Source of the DNA: Berghia stephanieae | Taxonomy: Eukaryota; Mollusca; Gastropoda; Nudibranchia; Aeolidiidae | Reading direction: 5' to 3' | DNA length: 64,000 nucleotides | Assembly: GCA_034508935.3 (NCBI GenBank) | Contig: CM067443.1 | Coordinates: forward strand, 20,659,221-20,723,220 | Part shown: positions 47,975 through 61,607 of the stretch, in pieces | How positions within the stretch are numbered: position 1 is the stretch's first letter | Layout: every line of letters starts with the position of its first letter | The notes under the pieces: generated by a model | Told to the model about the DNA's origin: nothing | The model's database searches: none | The model's input: only the letters and a program-made list of their open reading frames with translations | Position numbers and translations under genes: made by a program

Positions 47975-48220
47975 CAGGGATGCCAGATGGCCAGAGTTCT
48001 TCGAAGCCAATTTAGACTGCAAAAGTGACCAAATAGAACCCCACGTGGCCAAACACTTCAATTACTTTGACCTCCTTAAAAGACATCGATTTTGATTTTT
48101 TTATGGACTAACCTAGGAAAAGACTTGTTTTTATTTTTTAAAAAGAAAATTTTAATTTATAATATATACGCGATTCTGTGGGTCAATTTTGATCATACAT
48201 GTGGCCATCTGGCAGCACTA
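47975..48220. mobile_element. 246-bp hAT-type MITE
   Basis: The ends CAGGGATGCCAG and, inverted, TAGTGCTGCCAG enclose 246 bp. The flanks ctcacaaa and cccacaca match at 6 of 8 bases, an aged 8-bp duplication. A sister of identical length lies at 57399-57644. Confidence 0.7.
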
Positions 48221-49228
48221 CCCACACACCAACTATGACTTAACTTCTTGACACTTCTTCCTAGCAAAATAGCAGTATTCTACTAGTTGCCTTTCCTTTT
48301 CAAGCTGCAACTTGTGGATATGGGTGAAATTTGACCGTTTTTGTGTGGGAAAAATTATCTTCGTAGTAAATAGCAGTATCTTAACCGTATCCATTACTTT
48401 AAAGACAGCATAGTCGGGAGAACGGTCGTCTTACTGGTGAGCCGGTCAGTTAAGGAATTTCTTTGATGACGTAAAAGTGACATCGCTTCCCCACCCGATG
48501 GGGAAACGGTGGGGGAAAGACGAGAAAGGAATGCCTTTGATTGTCACCGACATCTGCATATCATTACAGCCTGACGACAGGGGTACTGTTATATAGAGGA
48601 AAAAACGAAAGGCCCCGTAGAATGTATCGAGCTTTGGCTGTGAGCAGACCAGTACTATCAGTGGACAATGGCTGGAGCCCAATTTCAGTTTCAGGCTGAT
48701 TCCTCCATAGTAATTTTTGGGGTGTATTGAAGGTATAAAAAAAGGAACTGTGTATTCAGTCCACCGGAAATAAACATACTTAAAAAGGACCAAATATCGT
48801 ATATACTTACCTTAAATGATTGATACTGAGCTTATCAGAAATGGACAGGCATAATTTATGTCAATTCAACGGCTTAATAATATCATTTACAGCGTTTTAT
48901 TTACTCTCGGAAAATCTTGATTGAGAGTTGTTCAAAACTGGGCTCCTGAAATAGATCTCAATTCTCGAAACCGATTTATCAAACATTGACGAGATTCTTA
49001 CCGTGACATTTAACATTTTTTATTTTTTTACTTTTACTCACTTTCAGGATTATTATTTTAATTTAGAATACAGTGAGACATCAAATTTATTGCCTTGAGC
49101 ATTTCTTGTACGCAACAATAATATTACTCCGGAGAAAAACGAAACAAAAACGAACAAAGAAAACAAAAACCAACGGAGAAAAAAAAGAACAACTGTATAG
49201 TTATAGTCTTGAATATGTTTAAGGGAGC

Positions 49229-49231
49229 GTC

Positions 49232-49315
<84 letters not shown>
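49229..49315. repeat. (GA)n microsatellite
   Basis: About 85 bp with two interruptions. Confidence 0.95.
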
Positions 49316-49378
49316 TAAGGACTGCTTTGTAGCTACTTGTACTCGCACTATTTTTTTTTCTTCTGAGGCACAGCCTTG

Positions 49379-49596
49379 CTCGATGCCAGTGATTGATGTG
49401 AAAAGTGACCAAATAGAACCTTATTTGGGCAAATAATACTAAAACTCTGATCTCCTAGGAAAACTCATCGGTTTGATAATTACAAAAATTCTAACGGACT
49501 AGGAGAAATTTAAAATAGATATAAATGTTAATTTCAAATTCTGTGTGGCCAATTTTGGCCAAATTGGCTAGGCCAATGGCTATCTGGCAGCAGGAG
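49379..49596. mobile_element. aged copy of the 246-bp MITE
   Basis: Shares gtgaccaaatagaacc, aaaactcatcggtttgat and atctggcagcag with the copies at 47975 and 57399. The ends are eroded and no duplication is left. Confidence 0.55.
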
Positions 49597-50062
49597 CCCG
49601 ATTTCGAACAACTCTCAATCAACACTTTCCGAGAGTAAATAAAACGCTGTAAATGATATCATTGTCATTAAGCCGTTGAGTTGCCATAAATTATATGCCT
49701 GTCCATTTATGATGATGCCTATAATAGGCTCAGTATCAATGTCGTCACTAGCATTTTAGGTAAGTATAAACAATATTTGGTCCTTTTTAAATGTTTTTAT
49801 TTCCGGTGGACTGAAAACACAGTTCCATAAAAAAATGAACAACTCCCGATTCTATATAACCTAGGCCTAGAGACAAAATTCAAACGGTTTATCAATGGGA
49901 TGGTATATTGCATAATCATAGAATCATAACAAACCAGATTTTATACTGCCATTTGAAAACTGATAGTATTCAGACTCCAGTTCCAGTCTGAAAATAGCTG
50001 CAACACTATCATTTAAAAATGATATGGCAACATTTTATATAAATAATTAAAAAACGGAGTGA

Positions 50063-51419
<1,357 letters not shown>

Positions 51420-52484
51420 AGGCAGCCATTAAAAAATGGATAGTGCTACGTTTATGGATGTTACAATTCAGGGGGGGGGGGATGGCTAATTTTTAGCATT
51501 GGAACACTTAATATTAGGTACTTTGGTAAACGTCCATTTGGCCCTCCAGCAGGGAGCCGATAAATGGCCTAGTGGCTGTGACCCGATTTTTTGGACTTTT
51601 GAGTGATGGGTCTCAGAAAAAGTTCCATAGATTTTTTGTTTATGGATGGATTTTAATGATTGATGTCTTATTTTCTTCAGGAGAAATTACTCTATCGTTT
51701 GGTGTAGTTTATTTTAAAATCAATGACAATTTAGTATAACTTTTGATTATGGATAAAATAGGGTATAATTTAGCTTTGGATAATTAAAAGATTAGAACTT
51801 GGTAAATCAAAATTTCATGCTGGCACGTTTATTTAACATCTTAACTTTTTTATAAAATTAAATTCAGGGCAAAGTTGTATACCGCATCCATGAAATTCGT
51901 TCCAGTAAAATCTTTACTCAAATCTTAGCGGCCATTTTAGACCAGTTTTGAAATCCAAATGGTGGTTACTACCGGAAATGCAACAATTTTCAGGTCACAA
52001 AGTCCGTCAGTATATAACAAAGGCAAATAGAAGACCATTTTTCAGCCTTTAAACTAGAGAGCTGAGCCGGTGTTACCAATACTTAACTTCTATAACCAGG
52101 ACAAATCATTCGTTTGGACAGAAAAATAAATAAAAACTTACCGCTTACCGTCAAAAGCAGTTTAGATTTGAAGCTACATTTGTTTTCTATCAAAAAACAT
52201 TCGGTACTAGACAATCCTTGATGAATTTCAAAAGTTGTGTTTGAAATTATATCCTAAATATTTTCATGATTCATTCCTCGCGAAATCGTGTTTTTTTTTC
52301 GTCTGTCCAATGGTTGGTGCCCCCTAGTGCCAAGTGCCCTGCCGCCTGCCGCGCAAAACAAAGGTTTTTTAAAAAGTTTATTGAGAAAAAGATACGGAAA
52401 AAAAGTGTCCCTAGATAGGTATGCAATTTGGTGCATTAGTGCAGTAAAAATTGGTGCGCAAAATTAGTTCGTAGCGGATGCGAG
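51420..52484. other. non-coding, nothing recognised
   Basis: No frame or repeat I can support. Confidence 0.35.
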
Positions 52485-52521
<37 letters not shown>

Positions 52522-52682
52522 CTCTTTCTTTTTTTTTTTTTTCGGGAGTGCCTACGTACACGGTAACGGGGCATCTAGCCTCAGGATCTACGTACACGTA
52601 AACTGGTTTACCGTTGCAACACAAGCAATAGATGGTCCTCGCTGTCGTGACCGCGCGCGCTCGTGTGTGTGTGTGTGTGTTT
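52485..52682. repeat. two (TG)n tracts around a GC-richer segment
   Basis: TG at 52485-52515 and 52660-52681, with a T run at 52528. Confidence 0.9.
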
Positions 52683-52704
52683 ATTTTTAAAAAAATCAAA
52701 ACAA

Positions 52705-53885
52705 TTTTAACCATTAATGGCGAGATTCCATCTTACACTCCCCAAACTCCAGATCTTAGTCTTAATGTTATCATTAAAAGACAAGCTTTGCGATGTATAG
52801 TTTAATTGAAGCCCGAGTCGAAATATACTCTTACTACTGCTCTCTTGGTGGAAACGATCTATTCTGCATAAGCAATCTGGAGAAAAAAATCAGTGTCACT
52901 GTAAAAGGTTAAAATTTCACGAAGTACGCACCGTGAACACCGCTGTAACAATCCTTTGATCTACGTCATCAGGCAACCCATTGTTTCTTTCATCTTTTCC
53001 CATTCCCCTTACTATCCCCCCCCCCCCCCCCCCCCCCATTCCCCCGCCCATCTCTCTCCCCTCTTGTCATAGTGTTATCCCTTCCCCTTCCCATCTCATT
53101 GTAAAATGAAAACGTTCTGCTGTTTGCAGATACATGTATGATTGTTTTGTTTTTTCTCTCTCACTAGGCATTTGAAAAAAAGCAAAAACCTGAAGAAAAA
53201 ACAAAACAACTTAACCTTTTAAAGGCGAATATCAATCTTACTTGGACCAAAAATAAAATCTTACCGTTTTCATCAAAAGACAAAAAACAAATTACAATTT
53301 AAAAACTTGAGCTTTTATATAGGGCAATATCCACCCAACGTGCTCAAAGCGCTTTTTATCAATATTCTTACTGCTCTTATGGTGGAAACGTTTTTTTTTT
53401 CTGCGTTAAAAAATAATATAAATGACGACTATTATTTGAAAACAAAAAAAATCAATGTCACGGGCAAAGGGTTAATTGCAGTACTCCTGCATCCTGTGAG
53501 ACTCCTACGGCACTTGCTAATCATAAAAAAAGGAAATAGCAATCAACAATACTAAGTTGAAAAAAAAAGAAGAAAAAAAGGAGGAGGGGGGGGGGGAGCA
53601 AACCCAGTAGCAATGCAACCTTTTAGCGGCGAAATTCGATCTTTGACCTAACACCAAATCTTCTATCATCAAAAGACAAGTAACGGCAAAACTATTATAG
53701 ACAATTGAAGTCCGAGTTGCGATAGTCTGACTACTCTCTTGGTGGAAACGCTGTATTCCCCGTTAACAATAATAAAGATAAAAGCAAACTACTATCTAAA
53801 AGCAAAAAATTAGCTTCGCTGTTAAGGGGTTAAGAACACCTGCAACTGCAACTGCCAGCATCCTTGAGATGTCTACGTCACCAAG
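52705..53885 (+). repeat. three diverged direct repeats of about 270-340 bp
   Basis: Blocks at 52705-52980, 53205-53545 and 53615-53885 share, in order: a start like ccttttagcggcgaaattcgat, atcaaaagacaag, gaagtccgagt, ctcttggtggaaacg, a ttaaagggtta box, and an end like catccttgagatgtctacg. Class unknown. The middle block holds a Deu-like tail fragment (53308-53352). Confidence 0.65.
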
Positions 53886-55044
53886 GTCACCAATCGACAC
53901 ATCTGCCTCTCGTCGGCATGCACCCCCCCCCCCCTCCACTCTCACGGTGGTGGTGGCGGCGGATAAAAAAGGCCTTTTTTCTTTTATTCAATCAACTTGA
54001 CTGCTGGTGGACCCTAGGCCTCTCTACATGTCCAAGAAATAATACTCACTTTTTCTCTTCGCCAACGAAAATATCTACCCCCTACCGGTCTAATTATTTG
54101 TAGCAGACGACAAATTTCTCAAAAAGGTCACGTGACACTGTAAAAACAACACAGGAAGTCCATGAAAGCTTATTTACGACATTTCCTTTGAACCGTGTAA
54201 ACAACAAAATTTCGTTTTCATTCGACTCAACGGGTCAGATTGGCCGGTATTTTTTTAACGAACTAAAGTTCTGAAAAATCAAAATGTTTCTTAGAAAGTT
54301 GAAAGATGCTAGTTTTTGAAACAGAGGTAGGTTTTTTAAAAAAATCTTTATATTTTACGTGAATGCATGCTCAAGGCGAGTTGGACGTGCAGCGGAGGTT
54401 GGTCGGCCAAAGGCGAGGCTCTCTAACATAACTTTTTTTCTGCTTATCTGATTTTCACAATTTTGGTATCATTAGAATCGTGTTGAAAGCACTTTAAAAT
54501 AATAGGTTTCATTGAGCTCAATCCAATTTGAATTTTTTTACCAAAGTACCTATTAATAGACAATCTGGCCATGGCATGGTCTCCGTAAATTGTAAACAAA
54601 GCGGATGGTGGCGGTGGCAGTGGTAGGGACCTCAACTCTACCAAACCGTTCGTTTGCCGCTTGATCTAACAATAACAATAGACAATATTTTTCATGTTTC
54701 AGAGTACCTATTTCCATTATACCAATGAACCATTATTGCAATCTTAGTCTATGTGGGTTACCGGCGGATATCAATAATGACGGTGGCCTTTAGCCTTTAG
54801 CAATAAAAATGGCGTCTCATTCTCGTGTCCACGCCATGAACATTCGAGTACTTGAGTAGGAGCGAAATCAAATGGCATAGATAACATGGGGAGAAAATTA
54901 CCTGATAAATTTACAGTGATTTGAGATTAACTAACCGACATTGCGTAGCATCAGTTTGTAATTTCAAGGATGCATTCATTCAGTTCATTAAAAAAATACA
55001 AAATGTCGGCCTCCAGCCTCCAACCAAGCCAAACTCGAACTCAA
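53886..55044. other. non-coding, no supported gene
   Basis: A possible initiation context (aaaatggcgtctcattc, 54807) opens only a 16-codon frame on the plus strand. Nothing else is supported. Confidence 0.35.
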
Positions 55045-55456
55045 CGCCACGCTAGTGTTGGGTTATTTGATCGCTTTTACCCGATCGACGATCGAGTCAG
55101 GGACAGCGAGTCAGCGTCCGATCTCAATGCCGGAAGAGCGAGTCAGTAAAACGATCGAGTCACTAAAACGATCAGGCGGGTTGTGAGCTTGAGACGATCA
55201 TGACACGTGAGACGAGCTTGAGACGATCAGAATCCGAGCGAGCGGAGGGGTAACGAGTGTTTCGAATCATTTCAAATTCAAACGATCACAGTTTGCCATC
55301 CGATACCAATCGCCAACGTTTGCACACGATAGTCTGTGGTTCTTCCACAGCCCTCACTCCTTGTCAGATGTTAGTGTGTCTGGGTGGCAGGGAAATTCGT
55401 ATAGGTGTATCACGCGTGTGTGACAAGTCTTCATTAAACCTACTCAAGTTTGACTA

Positions 55457-55492
<36 letters not shown>
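55457..55492. repeat. (CA)n microsatellite
   Basis: About 35 bp. Confidence 0.95.
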
Positions 55493-55495
<3 letters not shown>

Positions 55496-55546
55496 GGCTA
55501 TTTCTATGACACACACGCATCCATCTATCAATGAACACTCCTACAG

Positions 55547-55910
55547 TAGTGCGGCTATGTGGTCTAGTCATGACGTACCTATAGTACTCTTGTCGGCCAT
55601 GGGTCTAGTGCATTATAATGGTCTAGTGGTATGACACCCGCGTTCGGATCGGAAAGTCCTGGGTTCGAGCCTCGCGCTCGGTGCATAGTTGAGTCTTTGG
55701 ACAAGGCTCTTTACTCACATTCTCTCACCGTACTCAGGTGTAAAATGAGTACCTGGCCGTTAACAGCGTTGTCTTTGTCTGAAAAATTGTAATATCGCCC
55801 AACAGGCGGCATGTCCCGTCCTACATATTAAATGTTGCTGTTGACCAGGGACCCCTTTACAAAGCGCTTTGATCACATTTAGTGGATATTGTAAAGCTCA
55901 ATTTTTTAAA
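55547..55910 (+). repeat. tRNA-derived SINE with Deu-like tail
   Basis: The head has A-box-like tggtctagtggtatg and B-box-like gggttcgagcc. The tail reads aaagcgctttgatcacatttagtggatattg. A matching copy lies inverted at 62490-62793. The head of this copy carries an extra segment of about 50 bp, bounded by two ggtctagt repeats. Confidence 0.85.
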
Positions 55911-55976
55911 GTAAAACATTAGCTTTGAATATGGAATGTTTCAATTTTAGATGCCTGTGTATTCTTTGTTAGTTCC

Positions 55977-56009
<33 letters not shown>

Positions 56010-56019
56010 TATCATCATC

Positions 56020-56225
56020 AGGGGCAGCGGTACGGTCTTTGGTTGGCACCCGAAAGGTACCGAGTTCGATCACCCGCCGCTGAGTGGTCTTGAGCAAGTC
56101 ACCTTGCCCTAACTAAATTTGCGGTGCTGCACTGCGGCTGTCGCTTGGGTTATTCCAGTCTTCCCTTAGAATAGACCCGAAAGACGAATCTCCCCTATGG
56201 GATGAATAAAGGGAATTAGATATGT
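56020..56225 (+). repeat. second tRNA-derived SINE type
   Basis: Reads gcagcggtacgg, ggtaccgagttcgatcacc (B-box-like) and gtcttgagcaagtcacc, then a unique tail gatgaataaaggg. The order is typical of tRNA-derived SINEs. Confidence 0.6.
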
Positions 56226-57327
56226 TTAATTTATTTATCATCACCATCATATCAGCGGGATCATCATCATCACCACCACCACCACCACCCTAATAATAAT
56301 GAATAAAATAAATATCAACACATTTCAATGTAATAATCAATCTAAAATCAATCAGTGCTCCTAAAAGACCCCTTTGATTTCTTTGTCTAATTCGTTCCAT
56401 ACTTTTGGAGTCCCGACAAAGAAAGATTTTCAGCTAACAATAGTTTATATATGGGAACATTAATCAGTCGTTTATATTGGAATCGGAGTTGTCTAGCAGG
56501 TGTATTAGTTCAAAGCGCATTTCCAAGGATTTACCATGCTCAATGAATTTCACAATATTTAATTTAATTTATTCCTCCGGCACGCCATATCGACCATACA
56601 TCCATTTCGTACAGTAGGTACCGATCGCTGTTTGGAGTCTTTTTGTATTAAAGCTCTTTACAATACCCGCCATTGCTTATAAGATAAGAATACATTCACA
56701 CCTGAGTCAAGTGCCTTACACACGGACTTAACGTCTGGATCACAATTTTCAACAATCACTGTCACTCATTCGGCCATTGACAAGGCTTGATTTTGTGACA
56801 AGAGACACCGTACCACTGAGCGACCGAACAAATAATCACCATCTGCGCCATGGTCATCATCATCATTATCATCATCACAGCCGTAACAGCCAGCAATACA
56901 CAATCATCATCTTCGGGTCCGGTCTATCCGTGTGGGGGGTGGGGGTGGAACCTGCTAAAGTATTTCATTTTTTAAACAGAAACACGATAATCATCATCAT
57001 CGTCATCCATTGTCGTCGGCATCGTTATCATCGTGTCCGGGCAATCCGTGTGTGTCTGGGTGTGGAACCTGCTAAATATTATTATTATCTACCTACCTAA
57101 TAAAAACACACCATTCTTGTTCATTTATTTTTCAAATAATGAAATGAAAGGCACGACCTTTTCCCGCACACACAAGAGGCAATGACGACCAGTGACAAAT
57201 TATGGGAGGTGGGGGCGGCCGACAACTTTTGGCGCGACATAAATATGAAATGTTAAGGTGACAGCGGGATGATGGTGGTGGGAGGGGGGGGGGGTCTCAA
57301 CCCTTCACCATCAACAACTGTTTGATG

Positions 57328-57344
57328 GCGTGTGTGTGTGTGTG

Positions 57345-57378
<34 letters not shown>

Positions 57379-57379
57379 A
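57328..57379. repeat. (TG)n microsatellite
   Basis: About 50 bp with one C. Confidence 0.95.
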
Positions 57380-57398
57380 TGCGACGAACGATCATAAT

Positions 57399-57644
57399 CA
57401 AGGCTGCCAGACAGCCAGATTTCTTCTTGCCCAAGTAGTCAAATAGACCCCAAATAGCCAAACACCACAAGCATTCTGACTCCCTTGAAAAACTCATTGG
57501 TTTTGATTAACAAAACAATCGACTACAGTTGGATAAACTTATCTTTTCATTTTTTTTTAAATAAAAGATTTTTTTTAAAAATGAATAATAATAGAAAAGC
57601 GTTTCTTAGTAACCAATTTTGAACTTGGCCATCTGGCAGCTCCC
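57399..57644. mobile_element. 246-bp hAT-type MITE nested in the larger hAT element
   Basis: Ends CAAGGCTGCCAG and, inverted, GGGAGCTGCCAG. The flanks atcataat and atcataac match at 7 of 8 bases. Same length and motifs as 47975-48220. Confidence 0.78.
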
Positions 57645-58145
57645 ATCATAACCAGCTGCAGTCAAGCCAGCCACAGACATATGAGAGGGAGGGGTATGTG
57701 AAGTTTCCTGTGGCAAACGAGATGCTCGTATTTTTTTTTTTCAAACGAATCACTGCTCGATGACGTCACTGACTCGAAACCCGCCCGAAACCGACTCGAT
57801 TTTAGAGGACTCGATCGAAAACTCGCTCGATTTGATCGTTTCAAACTCGACCCAGCACTACGCCACGCCAACCAAACTGCACGGACAGAAATGCCAGATT
57901 ATTTTTGGACAAAATGCTAAACAAGTCGAAGAAAAATGCCAAATGGTCTGGAAAAGGTGTCATGTTTTTAGTGAAAGACGGTGTATTCATATGCAGGTCT
58001 GACAACCGAACGTAATTATGGTCCAGTTTAACATTGTTGTAATAAACATTATTTTGCATCGTTTTTTTTTTTAGATTCCCATTACAAACACTAGGGGAGA
58101 TCAGCTAAAGATATTTGTTGAAAGGTGTAATTCGTCTATAAGGAA

Positions 58146-58663
58146 GTCGGTTTGGACGAATTCAATCCCTCGCTTGGTGAGAAGTTGCCAGGCTTTGATA
58201 CCAGTAAGAGGAGACACTGGGTGACTGCGAATCGGCTTCGGTCATCGGTGGGGTCTTTCTACCTGTCCGACATGTACCCGCTGTGGGCAAGAACCTGAGA
58301 CGGCAGAGCATCTAGTCGAACGGTGTGTTGTGACGATGCTACCCGGCGGGTTTGCGACGGTGCACGAGTGCGGACCAGACTTTGCTGATTGGGTCGATCG
58401 TCATAACATAGTAGTGTGAAAACCATAAGATGCTGCTGTCGAGGCGCTGCCTCACGGCCAGTGCGCTTCATCGGTGGGGTCTTTCTACCTGTCCAACATG
58501 TACCCGCTGTGGGCAAGAACCTGAGACGGCAGAGTATCTAGTCGAACGGTGTGTTGTGACGATGCTACCCGGCGGGTTTGCGACGGTGCACGAATGCGGA
58601 CCAGACTTTGCTGATTGGGTCGATCGTCATAACATAGTAGTATGAAAACCATAAGAGGCTGCT
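58146..58663 (+). mobile_element. 5'-truncated LINE end with a 226-bp tandem duplication
   Basis: An exact 12-bp duplication, gtctataaggaa (58134-58145 and 58664-58675), frames the insert. It encodes twice the segment HRWGLSTCPTCTRCGQEPETAEHLVERC and then FADWVDRHNIVV with a stop. The KWGL-like start and the C-x2-C ... H-x4-C pattern match the C-terminal end of reverse transcriptases of the Jockey, I and related LINE clades. The units begin at 58243 and 58469. The frame ends shortly before the 3' end, so the 3' UTR is short. Confidence 0.82.
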
Positions 58664-58675
58664 GTCTATAAGGAA

Positions 58676-59469
58676 AAATGATATAATTCAAAGGACTGTG
58701 ACAATTTGGAATAATCTAAAGTTTGAGACAAAAAATTCTAATTCAATTAATAATTGTAAGAATGCCATTAATAAATAGCTTATGAACATAATATTTGATT
58801 TTGACGAAAAATGTAACATGACATTGGATATTATTGTATTTTGGAAATCAATTTTTTGAAATTCTCGTAGTACAAATTAGACATGTCAAATGAATGTAAA
58901 TAGAGTTAATTAGATATTGAATATGATACTTATTTATTTTGTAGATATTTGATTCTTAATATTATCAATTAATTGACATTGAATATTGTATACTATTTAT
59001 ACAATTGATAAATTGTTTCTTTGCATAAAAGTTACACAGAGCATTTGAAAGGTTTTTAGAACCTACTAGCTCTTAAACGATACGATACAAGATATAATGA
59101 AATGGGTTATCAGACCTGCAAATAATTACGCGTCGGTTATAGACGATCACAATTTTTACTTAAATTAACAGGAAATAGGAAATAAATCTTTTTTTTTTTT
59201 TTGTTAAGCAGCCATTAAGAGTTCACCTTGGATTGCTAGTTTAGGTTTGAATGAATGCAGTGCTATTATTACATATATTGTGTATAAATAATATGATTCT
59301 GATAAAATGCCAAATTGCCAACCCAATTTTTTTCAACATCAATTTTTGGTCATTTCTGAAAACACCAAATTGGCAATCTTCATCAACAGGACGCTCAAGG
59401 TTCCCAGATTACTTTTACATAAAATGCCAAACTAGATGTAAAAAATGCCAAATTATGGTCTGAAAAATG
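58676..59469. other. AT-rich non-coding, nothing recognised
   Basis: No supported feature. Confidence 0.35.
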
Positions 59470-59481
59470 TAATACCCAGCC

Positions 59482-61082
59482 TGCTCCACTCACTTTTCCG
59501 AATTAAAAATTCGCCCCATACACCGGAGCATACTCAATGTCTCAATCGTTTCTATGTTATATGTTTGTGATGAGAATATTGGCTATTAAGCTTAACTGCT
59601 GGTCAAAATTACTTTGCGATGGTGGTGAACGAATCGGCGATCTCAAGAAGTGGGTGAGAGAGGGATCTAGAAATGACTTTGGGTTTGAAACGAATATTTT
59701 TGTGTTCGTGGATAGCTCACACGGTAGAGCCACGCTCTCACCTGCCAGGCGGAGTTGTCGTACCAATAAGGTCGCAGGTTCAAACCCCACCACCGCCGCG
59801 AAAAAAAAAAAAAAAAAATTAAAAAAAAAAAAAATTTATTCTCTATTGTCTTCTGGCACTTTTCTACTCACTTCATATCTTGTTGTTACCAACATAAGTG
59901 CCTGCTCCACTCACTTTTCCGAATTAAAAATTCGCCCCATACACCGGAGCATACTCAATGTCTCAATCGTTTCTATGTTATATGTTTGTGATGAGAATAT
60001 TGGCTATTAAGCTTAACTGCTGGTCAAAATTACTTTGCGATGGTGGTGAACGAATCGGCGATCTCAAGAAGTGGGTGAGAGAGGGATCTAGAAATGACTT
60101 TGGGTTTGAAACGAATATTTTTGTGTTCGTGGATAGCTCACACGGTAGAGCCACGCTCTCACCTGCCAGGCGGAGTTGTCGTACCAATAAGGTCGCAGGT
60201 TCAAACCCCACCACCGCCGCGAAAAAAAAAAAATAAAATATAAAAAATAATAAAAAAAAAAAAAAAAAATTTATTCTCTATTGTCTTCTGGCACTTTTCT
60301 ACTCACTTCATATCTTGTTGTTACCAACATAAGTGCCTGCTCCACTCACTTTTCCGAATTAAAAATTCGCCCCATACACCGGAGCATACTCAATGTCTCA
60401 ATCGTTTCTATGTTATATGTTTGTGATGAGAATATTGGCTATTAAGCTTAACTGCTGGTCAAAATTACTTTGCGATGGTGGTGAACGAATCGGCGATCTC
60501 AAGAAGTGGGTGAGAGAGGGATCTAGAAATGACTTTGGGTTTGAAACGAATATTTTTGTGTTCGTGGATAGCTCACACGGTAGAGCCACGCTCTCACCTG
60601 CCAGGCGGAGTTGTCGTACCAATAAGGTCGCAGGTTCAAACCCCACCACCGCCGCGAAAAAAAAAAAATAAAAAAAATAAAAAAAAAAAAAAAAAATTTA
60701 TTCTCTATTGTCTTCTGGCACTTTTCTACTCACTTCATATCTTGTTGTTACCAACATAAGTGCCTGCTCCACTCACTTTTCCGAATTAAAATTCGCCCCA
60801 TACACCGGAGCATACTCAATGTCTCAATCGTTTCTATGTTATATGTTTGTGATGAGAATATTGGCTATTAAGCTTAACTGCTGGTCAAAATTACTTTGCG
60901 ATGGTGGTGAACGAATCGGCGATCTCAAGAAGTGGGTGAGAGAGGGATCTAGAAATGACTTTGGGTTTGAAACGAATATTTTTGTGTTCGTGGATAGCTC
61001 ACACGGTAGAGCCACGCTCTCACCTGCCAGGCGGAGTTGTCGTACCAATAAGGTCGCAGGTTCAAACCCCACCACCGCCGCG

Positions 61083-61138
<56 letters not shown>

Positions 61139-61522
61139 ATTCTCTATTGTCTTCTGGCACTTTTCTACTCACTTCATATCTTGTTGTTACCAACATAAGT
61201 GCCTGCTCCACTCACTTTTCCGAATTAAAAATTCGCCCCATACACCGGAGCATACTCAATGTCTCAATCGTTTCTATGTTATATGTTTGTGATGAGAATA
61301 TTGGCTATTAAGCTTAACTGCTGGTCAAAATTACTTTGCGATGGTGGTGAACGAATCGGCGATCTCAAGAAGTGGGTGAGAGAGGGATCTAGAAATGACT
61401 TTGGGTTTGAAACGAATATTTTTGTGTTCGTGGATAGCTCACACGGTAGAGCCACGCTCTCACCTGCCAGGCGGAGTTGTCGTACCAATAAGGTCGCAGG
61501 TTCAAACCCCACCACCGCCGCG

Positions 61523-61561
<39 letters not shown>

Positions 61562-61607
61562 ATTCTCTATTGTCTTCTGGCACTTTTCTACTCACTTCAT
61601 ATCTTGT
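59482..61607 (+). repeat. five-unit tandem array carrying a tRNA-Gly-like sequence
   Basis: Units start (tgctccactcac) at 59482, 59903, 60338, 60765 and 61204 and are nearly identical apart from A-tract length. Each has a tRNA-like part with A-box-like tagctcacacggtagagc, an anticodon-arm-like ctcacctgccaggcggag close to tRNA-Gly(GCC), and B-box-like ggttcaaacccc. An internal A tract and an AT-rich tail follow. The whole array is bounded by taatacccagcc at 59470-59481 and 61608-61619. The internal junctions carry gttaccaacataagtgcc instead. Repeated open frames of 78-92 codons are by-products of the repeat. Confidence 0.9.

Larger units (their letters stand above)
48729..49836. repeat. inverted repeat with donor-like motif in both arms
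   Basis: Arm 48729-48955 matches the complement of arm 49595-49836 over about 220 bp. Each arm holds AG/GTAAGTAT: on the minus strand at 48811 and on the plus strand at 49759. The spacer holds a (GA)n tract and an aged MITE copy. The left arm could be a non-coding first exon of the zinc-finger gene, which is only a guess. Confidence 0.7.
55053..57860. mobile_element. second hAT-type non-autonomous element
   Basis: The ends TAGTGTTGGGT and, inverted, TAGTGCTGGGT are flanked by an exact 8-bp duplication, cgccacgc (55045-55052 and 57861-57868). Both subterminal regions are dense in gatcgagtc and actcgatcg motifs. No transposase frame is seen. The interior has taken up a tRNA-derived SINE, a second SINE-like repeat, several microsatellites and a 246-bp MITE, so it is fairly old although its target duplication is intact. 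Confidence 0.88.

Noticed and set aside
55550-55690. A working tRNA gene
   Set aside because: A- and B-box-like parts are present but the sequence continues into a SINE body and tail.
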